Shown: positions 1 to 5,190 of the stretch, piece after piece
How the letters are laid out: the number at the start of each line of letters is the position of its first letter
Numbering within the stretch: the first letter of the stretch is position 1
From: Nitrospirota bacterium
GTDB lineage: Bacteria > Nitrospirota > Nitrospiria > Nitrospirales > UBA8639
Reading direction: 5' to 3'
Assembly (NCBI GenBank): GCA_003233615.1
Contig: QIMB01000121.1
Coordinates: forward strand, 1 to 5,190
Length of the DNA stretch: 5,190 nucleotides
Notes under the pieces: model-generated
What the model saw: the letters and a program-made list of their open reading frames with translations, nothing else
The model's database searches: none
What the model was told of the DNA's origin: nothing
Position numbers and translations under genes: made by a program

Positions 1-131
1 ATCGAAGTGTGGTGTATGAGGGGGAAATGATTGAAGGGTATCAGGTCGTTGCCATCCAGCTTACAGGCGTCTGGCTCACACGTCATGGGAAAAAGACATT
101 TTTACGCTTTCCAACACACACGGCCTCGTAA
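1..131 (+). CDS. mshK: MshK-like pilus biogenesis protein, C-terminal fragment (5' end outside window)
   Basis: Frame 3 is open from the left edge to a TAA at 129-131 and gives 42 residues. The reading includes VVYEGEMIEGYQVVAIQ, then VWLTRHGKKTFLRF. The pattern of a short strand, E-G-x-x-x-x-G-Y-x-V, an I-x-x-x-G-V turn and a hydrophobic strand ending in a basic K-x-x-x-L-R-F is what I expect at the C-terminus of MshK/GspB-type proteins, small periplasmic factors of MSHA pilus and type II secretion clusters. Its place directly before an mshL secretin matches the known mshK-mshL order, and position weighs as much as sequence in this call. The catalytic or membrane-anchoring part, if any, is not visible. 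The product could also be a PilP-type protein. It ends about 56 nt before the chosen mshL start, so the two are probably co-transcribed. Confidence 0.6.
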   Translation, partial: RSVVYEGEMIEGYQVVAIQLTGVWLTRHGKKTFLRFPTHTAS

Positions 132-171
132 TCACACGATGCGACATCCGCAACTACGGCCACAACATCCT

Positions 172-177
172 GGGAAG
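172..177 (+). promoter_or_regulatory. Probable ribosome binding site for mshL
   Basis: GGGAAG lies 9 nt before the ATG at 187 and is the best Shine-Dalgarno-like match ahead of any candidate start in this frame. The ATG at 139 and the TTG at 31 have no comparable purine run at suitable spacing, and the ATG at 235 would leave a very short signal peptide. The match is moderate, not ideal. Confidence 0.4.
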
Positions 178-186
178 CTTAGAGTA

Positions 187-1746
187 ATGAACATGTTTCG
201 ATTTTCTCTTTCATATTATTCTTACTCAGTCATCATGAGTGTCACATTTGTGAGTCTCTTGACACTCTGGGGTTGCACAACGACCGACCGGGAACCGGAC
301 ATATCGCCTACGCCCTTCAATGCCCAGTCATTGCCTGCGCCCTCATCCGATCCACAAGCTATACAGAGAGCTATCAATGATCCGTATGCCGAATTTTCCC
401 TGGAAGATCGAATGTTACTGAGTAGTACGCTAGAGGATGTTCCCCCCACAGCTCCTGAATTCGGACCGTTGTATTCATTTCGCGCACAAGAGTTACCACT
501 TATCGATGCGCTAGCCCTCTTTGCCCGAAGCAATCAACTCAATATTGTCACCGGACCAGAGATTACAGGATTGGTGACCGTTGACTTTCACGACCTGTCG
601 CTTGAACGAGCCCTGTCGGCTCTGTTGAAGGCCCATGGCTACTATTGGGATCACCAGGACGATCTGATCCAGATCAAACAATTTAAAACCCGATCGTTCG
701 ATATCGATTACATCAGGCTTGTCCGAGGGGGAACCGGACAAAATAGCGCGCAGCTCAATTCCGGGTCAGGAGGAGGAGGCGGCGGAGGAGGCGGCGGAGG
801 AGGAGGAGGACAGAACGCAGGGCAAATCACTGTGCAACAACAAGACGAAATTGACTTCTGGGGGGAACTGGAAAAACAACTTCAAACCTTGATGTCTGAG
901 GACGGCCGCTTGGTCATGAATCGCTTATCAGGAACGATTCAAATTACGGATTGGTACCAACGAGTGGATGAAATTGATCAATTCTTGAAAAAGGTTCACC
1001 AAGCATTGTATCGGCAAGTGGAAATAGAGGTCCGAATTTATGAAGTCAATTTAAACGATAATTACAGTTTAGGCATTGACTGGAGCAAGATTAATTTTTA
1101 TGGGACTTCTGGCAATTTTGCTCTCTCCAATATCATTGAAGCCCCATTCGGAGGATTCGCCCTCAAGGCGGCAACAACTGCCATTTCCTTTGCCGATGGA
1201 AGCTTTGCCGGGGTTCTCGAAGCCCTTCAGGAACAAGGCGAGGTTCGGATCGTGTCTCAACCGCGTGTATTGACCTTAAATAACCAACCAGCGTTGATCA
1301 AAGTCGCCACCGATCAACCATTTTTTACTCAAACCATTACACAAGGTACCGCGGGAACCGGGAATATCGTGACCGAGCAGGCTAATTCGGTAACCGTGGG
1401 ATTAGTCTTATCCGTGACCCCTCAAATTTCCGAAGATGGATGGATCATGTTAGACGTCACTCCCATTATTTCTCGTCTGCGTGAGATCGCCGTCTCACCC
1501 CTTGGGACATCGAATGCCCCGGTTTTGGACGTAAAGCAGTCCTCAGCGCTTGTCCGATTGAAAGATGGAGAAATGGTCATTATTGGCGGTCTCATCCAAG
1601 AAGAATCCTCAGAGACTATACGCAAAGTTCCCATTTTAGGCGACATTCCACTTCTGGGACGATTATTTACCGGCACCTATACGGTGAAAACTAAGAGTGA
1701 ATTAATCATCTTTATTTCTCCGAAGATTGTGAAATCCTCCTCATGA
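187..1746 (+). CDS. mshL: MSHA-type pilus secretin MshL (outer-membrane lipoprotein)
   Basis: This is a 519-residue secretin, the ring through which a type IV pilus crosses the outer membrane. Residues 1-30 look like a lipoprotein signal peptide: Arg5, a hydrophobic stretch, then L-W-G-C with Cys30 as the likely lipidated residue; Trp at -2 is unusual for a lipobox. Residues about 96-164 match the STN/N0 domain (YSFRAQELPLIDALALFARS, then LSLERALSALLKAHGY). Residues about 170-278 form the N1-like region, interrupted by 14 consecutive glycines at 195-208. Residues about 279-515 are the secretin core, with VEIEVRIYEV, the VRIVSQPRVLTLNN segment, and the C-terminal signature VPILGDIPLLGRLF at about 481-494, followed by SELIIFISPKIV. 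Length is close to that of known MshL proteins. The frame is open back to a TTG at 31, but that would overlap the upstream gene and bury the signal peptide. The ATG at 187 has a plausible ribosome site. The stop overlaps the mshM start (ATGA), indicating coupled translation. Family assignment is firm; MshL rather than PilQ or GspD rests on the neighbours. Confidence 0.9.
   Translation: MNMFRFSLSYYSYSVIMSVTFVSLLTLWGCTTTDREPDISPTPFNAQSLPAPSSDPQAIQRAINDPYAEFSLEDRMLLSSTLEDVPPTAPEFGPLYSFRAQELPLIDALALFARSNQLNIVTGPEITGLVTVDFHDLSLERALSALLKAHGYYWDHQDDLIQIKQFKTRSFDIDYIRLVRGGTGQNSAQLNSGSGGGGGGGGGGGGGGQNAGQITVQQQDEIDFWGELEKQLQTLMSEDGRLVMNRLSGTIQITDWYQRVDEIDQFLKKVHQALYRQVEIEVRIYEVNLNDNYSLGIDWSKINFYGTSGNFALSNIIEAPFGGFALKAATTAISFADGSFAGVLEALQEQGEVRIVSQPRVLTLNNQPALIKVATDQPFFTQTITQGTAGTGNIVTEQANSVTVGLVLSVTPQISEDGWIMLDVTPIISRLREIAVSPLGTSNAPVLDVKQSSALVRLKDGEMVIIGGLIQEESSETIRKVPILGDIPLLGRLFTGTYTVKTKSELIIFISPKIVKSSS
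769..810 (+). repeat. Poly-glycine codon tract (14 GGA/GGC codons) in mshL
   Basis: Fourteen successive glycine codons use only GGA (10) and GGC (4), in the order three GGA, two GGC, two GGA, two GGC, five GGA. They encode residues 195-208 of MshL, flanked by G-S and Q-N-A-G. The tract sits within the periplasmic N-domain between two structured parts, so it most likely acts as a flexible linker. The near-pure GGM trinucleotide array is a candidate for slippage; a change by whole codons keeps the frame. Confidence 0.95.
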
Positions 1747-2567
1747 CCACACTCGACCTGAGCCTGTGCTATGACGACTTAGGGTTTACGGAACCTCCCT
1801 TTCGGTTGACACCGGATACTGATTTCTTTTTCCCTGGCAGTCATCACATAGAAGCTTTGCATCACCTGCAATTTGGCATTGCCAGTGGGGCATTCACGAT
1901 GTTGACAGGAGAAGTTGGCCTCGGGAAAACCCTCTTGTGCCGCCATCTCCTTCGCCATCCACCCGATGGAGTCCGCTTTGCGTATTTATTAAATCCAGAT
2001 CAGTCCTATGGTGACTTACTCACATCGATCTATGAAGATCTGACGGGAACGATACCGGCAGATCGGTCATTGGGAGCCTTACAGCGTGAACTCCCCAAAC
2101 TGTTACTCCGTTTGGCTGAAGGGGGCGAACGCGTGGTGGTTCTGGTGGATGAAGCACACCGCTTAAGCGGCAAAGTCTTAGAGGGCCTTCGCCTGCTATC
2201 AAATTTAGATACTGAAAAAGACAAGCTCATGTGTCTGTTGTTGGTCGGACAACCAGAACTTGAGCAGAAATTAGCCGCTCGAGCCTTTCGCCCCTTGCGG
2301 CAACGCATTAGCGTACGCTATCGCCTGCAACCGTTTGGATACCGGGAAACACGGGATTATATTTTCCACCGAATCAAAAAAGCCCAAAAGGTGAATTATC
2401 TTCGATTTCAAGCCGGAGTTCCTTGGCTCATTTTTCTACTATCCGGCGGAGTCCCCAGGCGAATCAATCAACTCTGCGATCGCGCATTATTCGGAGCATT
2501 TGCACACAACAATCCAGTCATCAGTCATTTCTTGATTTGGAAAGCCTCGCGAGATTTTTTAAAGTGA
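1743..2567 (+). CDS. mshM: MshM, ExeA/GspA-family AAA+ ATPase
   Basis: A 274-residue cytoplasmic ATPase. Residues 14-32 (GFTEPPFRLTPDTDFFFPG) match the usual opening of ExeA-like proteins, G-x-x-x-x-P-F-x-x-x-P-D-x-x-x-F. Walker A is GEVGLGKT at 56-63, Walker B is VVVLVDEAH at 131-139 (Asp136, Glu137), LLLVGQPEL at 165-173 fits sensor 1, and GGVPRRIN at 235-242 fits sensor 2 with its arginines. All ATPase signatures look intact. It ends right after the AAA+ lid, so it lacks the transmembrane helix and C-terminal peptidoglycan-binding domain of ExeA; this is normal for MshM. By analogy with ExeA/ExeB it probably works with the downstream MshN protein to help place or gate the secretin; the exact role in MSHA pili is not settled. 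The ATG overlaps the mshL stop by 4 nt and has no strong Shine-Dalgarno of its own, so translation likely depends on coupling. The stop codon lies within the left arm of the following inverted repeat. Confidence 0.88.
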   Translation: MTTLDLSLCYDDLGFTEPPFRLTPDTDFFFPGSHHIEALHHLQFGIASGAFTMLTGEVGLGKTLLCRHLLRHPPDGVRFAYLLNPDQSYGDLLTSIYEDLTGTIPADRSLGALQRELPKLLLRLAEGGERVVVLVDEAHRLSGKVLEGLRLLSNLDTEKDKLMCLLLVGQPELEQKLAARAFRPLRQRISVRYRLQPFGYRETRDYIFHRIKKAQKVNYLRFQAGVPWLIFLLSGGVPRRINQLCDRALFGAFAHNNPVISHFLIWKASRDFLK

Positions 2568-2720
2568 CAAGGGAAAAGGGGGAAGTGAGAAGCAAACTCA
2601 AAACCGTAAAACGTAAGGCGTTCGACGCAAAACATCTCGAAAAATTTTCTTTCTACCCCTCACGTCTTACGCTTCACGATTCTCCCTCCTCCTTTTCACT
2701 TCTTACTTCTCCCTTTTCAC
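2564..2720. repeat. Imperfect inverted repeat of degenerate 7-nt units between mshM and mshN
   Basis: The left arm (2564-2632) splits into heptads such as GTGACAA, GGGAAAA, GTGAGAA, CGTAAAA and CGTAAGG, with one 6-nt unit at 2599-2604. The reverse complement of the right arm (2651-2720) splits into matching heptads GTGAAAA, GGGAGAA, GTGAAAA, CGTGAAG and CGTAAGA. Aligned unit by unit, roughly two thirds of positions agree, strongest in units 1, 2, 4, 7 and 8. Outer units read as GTGARAA and inner ones as CGTRARR. The centre at 2642 nearly coincides with the small palindrome GAAAAATTTTC (2639-2649). The element starts one base before the mshM stop codon and ends 12 nt before the mshN start. It resembles a REP- or MITE-like dispersed repeat, or a transcribed hairpin; with one copy visible, mobility is inferred only. 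Confidence 0.7.
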
Positions 2721-2725
2721 AATTC

Positions 2726-2730
2726 TAAGG
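2726..2730 (+). promoter_or_regulatory. Weak, closely spaced ribosome binding site of mshN
   Basis: TAAGG is the only Shine-Dalgarno-like purine stretch before the mshN ATG at 2733, but it is only 2 nt away, much closer than the usual 5-9 nt. It lies just outside the inverted repeat, whose right arm is pyrimidine-rich on this strand and offers no alternative. The start itself is supported by the conserved MSII opening. Confidence 0.3.
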
Positions 2731-2732
2731 TC

Positions 2733-4079
2733 ATGAGTATCATCGCTGACACATTGAAACGCTTACAGAATCCCTCTAGAAGGATCACACCTGAGGCGCT
2801 TGAAGAACCGCCCTTGCGACCTACGTTCAACCAAGGGGAAGGAACGGGACGACATCTTCAGCATTCACGAATGAAATTTTGGATGATCGGCGTTGGTATG
2901 ACCATTGGTCTAGCAGGTCTGGCTTTTTCGGCTTTCTGGATCGGAGGGCACCTGGACTTTGGCTTGTCGACCAACACCCATGCCCGGATTACCACCAGTA
3001 GTCCCATGCCCCCCTTATGGTCAGATGTTCAGGGCACCACTCCTTCCACATCAGCAACCGTTGTGGGAGCCATACCGGAACCTCAGATGAATAGCGAACA
3101 CACTTCTCTAGAATCCAAGGCACCTATTGAGCGCTCACCAACTCAGAGCTCACCTCCCCCACAAACGCCCGTGAAGTTTCAAGATGTGATTGCTCCACCA
3201 AAACCGCCTGCCCTCAGCGAATCATCCGACCAGCATGCCAACTCCATATCTGAACAATCAGCCGATACGGATAGTGGTCAGATCGCACTCAGCGAATCGA
3301 GTTCTAAGGAACCTCCCGCTCTTGAGGAATTGGTGCACCAACCAACTCCAGAAGTTGAATCACAACACATTGGTGAAATTGATATCGAAGGACTACAGAC
3401 AAACCATCTAGGGGCAGTGACATTGGAAGCAGAATTCGTTCACACAGAGGAATTGATCACAACGGCCAAACTTTCTACGAACCCCATACATTCGCCTTCA
3501 AGCTTTACAGTCCTGAAAGAACGACAGGAGACCATGAAACGCGCAGGCGAGACAACAATCCCACTTCAACCTTCACCAGCTAATCGATTACGTCACGCCC
3601 AACAATTGGTTCAAACAGGAGACTATGAGGAAGCCGTATCTTTACTTTCTCCGCTATTTCATGACCCGCCAATCAAGTGGCAACCCTGGTTCTGGATGGG
3701 CACTGCACTGCTTGGCAAAGGCGATATGGAACAAGCCGATCAATTTTTTCTGAGTGGGTTAGCAAGAAATGACAAAGTTCCGCAACTGTGGGTCCAGCGC
3801 GCACTCGTGGCCCAACAACGCGGGGACTATCAACTCGCCATCCATGAGCTTCGACAAGCGGAATCCCTAGAAGCCGACCTTCCGCACATTCATCTGAATA
3901 TGGGCTATGCCTATGAACAACTAGGAAATGACCGTTTGGCCAATCAATATTATGGGAAATTCCTGAAACTCTCAGAAGGCCAACCCGCATTCTTCTCCAC
4001 ACGGAAAAAACTGTACGCACGGTTAACCCAACCGACTCCAGCGGTAAAACCCTCGTCCTCATCCGTTCCGAAACTCTAA
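2733..4079 (+). CDS. mshN: MshN-like bitopic membrane protein with TPR repeats
   Basis: A 448-residue protein with the plan of MshN. The N-terminus MSIIADTLKRLQ (1-12) resembles the short cytoplasmic helix that opens MshN/ExeB-type proteins. One transmembrane segment spans about 49-70 (FWMIGVGMTIGLAGLAFSAF and on). Residues 75-280 form a long Pro/Ser/Thr/Glu-rich, low-complexity periplasmic linker in which ALSESS occurs twice (160-165 and 185-190). Residues about 284-415 hold four TPR-like units, each with the G-D-Y/M-x-x-A or L-G-N-x-x-x-A turn: AQQLVQTGDYEEAVSLL, GTALLGKGDMEQADQFF, ALVAQQRGDYQLAIHEL and GYAYEQLGNDRLANQYY. It should be anchored in the inner membrane with its TPR domain in the periplasm, possibly contacting the secretin or peptidoglycan together with MshM. 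It follows mshM after 165 nt occupied by an inverted repeat, so it may be less tightly coupled than mshL-mshM. The name rests on architecture and gene order, since TPR regions alone are not diagnostic. Confidence 0.75.
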   Translation: MSIIADTLKRLQNPSRRITPEALEEPPLRPTFNQGEGTGRHLQHSRMKFWMIGVGMTIGLAGLAFSAFWIGGHLDFGLSTNTHARITTSSPMPPLWSDVQGTTPSTSATVVGAIPEPQMNSEHTSLESKAPIERSPTQSSPPPQTPVKFQDVIAPPKPPALSESSDQHANSISEQSADTDSGQIALSESSSKEPPALEELVHQPTPEVESQHIGEIDIEGLQTNHLGAVTLEAEFVHTEELITTAKLSTNPIHSPSSFTVLKERQETMKRAGETTIPLQPSPANRLRHAQQLVQTGDYEEAVSLLSPLFHDPPIKWQPWFWMGTALLGKGDMEQADQFFLSGLARNDKVPQLWVQRALVAQQRGDYQLAIHELRQAESLEADLPHIHLNMGYAYEQLGNDRLANQYYGKFLKLSEGQPAFFSTRKKLYARLTQPTPAVKPSSSSVPKL

Positions 4080-4090
4080 GGGCCCGTCAG

Positions 4091-4122
4091 GAAATACCCG
4101 GTACAATTGTATTGGGTATTTC
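4091..4122 (+). terminator. 32-nt near-perfect dyad after mshN, possible terminator or 3' stem
   Basis: GAAATACCC (4091-4099) pairs perfectly with GGGTATTTC (4114-4122), and the centre is the 10-nt palindrome TACAATTGTA (4102-4111). The two remaining pairs, G4100 with T4113 and G4101 with T4112, are G-U wobbles in a + strand transcript but C-A mismatches in a - strand transcript. The + strand RNA can thus form a continuous 14-bp stem with an AAUU loop, 11 nt after the mshN stop. There is no U-run after it, so it is not a textbook intrinsic terminator; it may protect a 3' end, assist termination, or be an operator-like DNA palindrome. Confidence 0.5.
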
Positions 4123-4142
4123 ATGACACACCCTCACTCGAC

Positions 4143-4199
4143 CGCATTGTTGGCCTATTGAAATGAAAAGGATCGGAAGATCTGGCCAAGTCCAATGCG
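4143..4199 (+). other. Bulged long stem structure in the convergent intergenic region
   Basis: CGCATTG (4143-4149) pairs with CAATGCG (4193-4199), directly followed inward by TTGGCC (4150-4155) with GGCCAA (4184-4189). This gives 13 pairs interrupted only by a 3-nt bulge at 4190-4192. Inside it a small hairpin has GATC (4171-4174) pairing with GATC (4179-4182) around a GGAA loop, a GNRA tetraloop when read on the + strand. No T-run flanks it on either strand. It lies 11 nt from the stop codon of the convergent - strand gene, so it could serve as that gene's 3' stem or be a separate element. Confidence 0.4.
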
Positions 4200-4210
4200 A
4201 CAGCGGATGA

Positions 4211-5190
4211 TTAGAGCAATTGGCGCCAGGTGAGGACTTTGACAGGAAGCGTACGAAGGGTTGCTGCAATGGGACACGTGTCGAGGGTGATATTGACATC
4301 ACTGTTTAATATTTGGATACGATCTGCGTATATGGCGCCATTAACGATTGACGCTCCTAGACCTCCTGCAAAAGTCATTTGACCAGACACAAGCATAAGC
4401 CCTTGCCATTGAAAGGGCGCTTCAATTCGAACATTGCCCTTTACGAGAAGAACGCCATATCCGGAAACGTGAGACAGGATAAGCGTTCCATTTGAGGGTT
4501 CGGCAAGCTGCGTCGCCGGTGAAATGGGCGAACCGATACTCACTCCAATCAAATTGCCTGTCACCAGAGTTGCACCCTTCACTAAGTCAGTGATCTGTTG
4601 ATCTAAATCCAACGAGATGGGACTTACTTGTGGTGCAGGAGGATTGCCAGTGAAACTGGCCGTGCCTACCAGTGTGCCAGAAGGTGCCAGTGAAATTGGC
4701 GGACGGTCTGCAGGCAAAATTCCACAGGCATCAATGCCACCAATTGTCAGCATCGTACCTGAAAGTACAAGCTCATTCCCCACGTAGATTGGCGCCCATA
4801 CTGGCGGACCGGCGGGATGATGCGCATCCACCCGAATCATTGAATCTGCCCCTTCAACCTGTCCATGGCTCGTGATGACTTCAATCGGTGCATACAAGAT
4901 TGGAAGAGTAGTGGTGAATTGTTCAGGTTTCACTGACGTGGCTAATGGGTAACCAAACCGAATGAGTTGCCCTCGATTGCTCATGGAATGCAACGAAGTC
5001 ACGCCATCTCCATCAATGTAATGCGGCCTTGCCTGGCGATGCCCAGCCTGCTCGGCGTCATACTCCGTCTTATGATGCACCTTGCTCCAATACGCCAGAC
5101 CATTTTGTACACTATTTTTCTGGACAAGGGTATTCGTGGAATTTCCTGATATCGGAACGAAATTGGTGAGTAGGGTATTGTAGGTGTGAT
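4211..5190 (-). CDS. PilX-like type IV pilus-associated protein, C-terminal part (5' end outside window)
   Basis: The - strand frame is open from the right edge to a TAA at 4211-4213, giving at least 325 residues. A GTG at 5080 could be taken as a start, but the frame continues upstream without a stop in the same Asn/Thr/Ser-rich style (TYNTLLTNFVPISGNSTNT), so I treat it as internal. No signal peptide or pilin-like helix is visible because the N-terminus is missing. The visible C-terminal third holds the alternating pattern GYGVLLVKGNVRIE, GLMLVSGQMTFAGG, NGAIYADRIQIL and DVNITLDTC, suggesting a beta-helix-like fold. It ends in LTWRQLL, as I recall for PilX N-terminal-domain pilus assembly proteins of Nitrospirota and deltaproteobacteria. 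Only two cysteines are seen (visible residues 155 and 305), in GGIDACG and LDTCP, and could form a disulfide. It is convergent with the msh genes. The family call comes from pattern memory; it could instead be another surface beta-solenoid protein. Confidence 0.55.
   Translation of the reverse strand, partial: HTYNTLLTNFVPISGNSTNTLVQKNSVQNGLAYWSKVHHKTEYDAEQAGHRQARPHYIDGDGVTSLHSMSNRGQLIRFGYPLATSVKPEQFTTTLPILYAPIEVITSHGQVEGADSMIRVDAHHPAGPPVWAPIYVGNELVLSGTMLTIGGIDACGILPADRPPISLAPSGTLVGTASFTGNPPAPQVSPISLDLDQQITDLVKGATLVTGNLIGVSIGSPISPATQLAEPSNGTLILSHVSGYGVLLVKGNVRIEAPFQWQGLMLVSGQMTFAGGLGASIVNGAIYADRIQILNSDVNITLDTCPIAATLRTLPVKVLTWRQLL
4646..4700. repeat. Duplicated 15-nt hairpin sequence inside the PilX-like gene
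   Basis: GCCAGTGAAACTGGC (4646-4660) recurs as GCCAGTGAAATTGGC (4686-4700), with 14 of 15 positions identical, 40 nt apart. Each copy is self-complementary (GCCAGT with ACTGGC around a GAA loop; the second copy needs one wobble). Because 40 is not a multiple of 3, the copies are read in different frames, as ASFTG and within PPISLAP, so the similarity is not explained by a repeated peptide. Confidence 0.6.

Noticed and set aside
31..186. TTG-initiated N-terminal extension of the secretin, or the ATG at 139
   Set aside because: It would overlap the upstream MshK-like frame, place 36-52 basic residues ahead of the signal peptide, and lacks a good ribosome site.
2564..2720. CRISPR array
   Set aside because: The units are 7 nt, degenerate and contiguous with no spacers, and no cas-like genes are present.
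2564..2720. Insertion sequence
   Set aside because: No transposase frame and no clear target-site duplication; at most a non-autonomous repeat.
2423..2728. 101-codon + strand reading frame across the mshM end and the repeat
   Set aside because: It lies in another frame over the mshM 3' end and then translates the low-complexity repeat; composition is not protein-like and there is no family resemblance.
3673..4062. 129-codon - strand frame opposite mshN
   Set aside because: It lies fully antisense to the TPR-coding region, whose + strand translation is clearly the real one.
4087..4302. 71-codon - strand frame over the convergent intergenic region
   Set aside because: It runs through both foldable structures and overlaps the end of the PilX-like gene in another frame, with no recognisable features.
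5078..5080. GTG as the true start of the - strand gene
   Set aside because: The frame stays open to the window edge with matching composition, and the visible protein would lack any export signal, so the gene most likely begins outside the window.

Overview
The window carries part of a type IV pilus (MSHA-type) biogenesis cluster. On the + strand, in the classical mshK-L-M-N order, lie the 3' end of an MshK-like gene, an intact MshL-type outer-membrane secretin, an intact MshM/ExeA-like AAA+ ATPase, and an intact MshN-like membrane-anchored TPR protein. On the - strand, convergent with them, is a PilX-like pilus-associated protein whose 5' end runs off the right edge. Base composition is near 50% GC by eye. 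The MshN opening (MSIIADTLKRLQ), the PilX-like tail ending in TWRQLL, and a degenerate purine-rich repeat between mshM and mshN resemble what I recall from Nitrospira and related Nitrospirota. That assignment is a moderate-confidence inference from family resemblance; no marker gene is present.

Layout. 1-131: MshK-like C-terminus. 132-186: short gap with a plausible ribosome binding site for mshL. 187-1746: mshL. 1743-2567: mshM, overlapping mshL by ATGA. 2568-2732: gap almost filled by an imperfect inverted repeat built of about ten 7-nt units per arm, which also covers the mshM stop codon. 2733-4079: mshN. 4080-4210: convergent intergenic region with two separate foldable structures, a 32-nt dyad and a larger bulged stem. 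4211-5190: PilX-like gene on the - strand, 5'-truncated by the window edge.

How the genes fit together. MshL should form the outer-membrane gate for the pilus. MshK-type proteins resemble GspB/PilP-class factors linking the inner-membrane complex to the secretin. MshM and MshN look like an ATPase plus a bitopic TPR partner, comparable in logic to the ExeA/ExeB pair that helps place a secretin across the peptidoglycan. The PilX-like protein is a candidate surface or pilus-tip component. No complete assembly ATPase (MshE), platform protein (MshG) or pilin lies in the window, and the strand switch after mshN ends the Vibrio-like gene order here. The features most worth a second look are the heptad-phased inverted repeat, the 14-glycine tract inside MshL, the structured convergent intergenic region and the PilX-like protein. 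I see no clearly new enzymatic or defence system.
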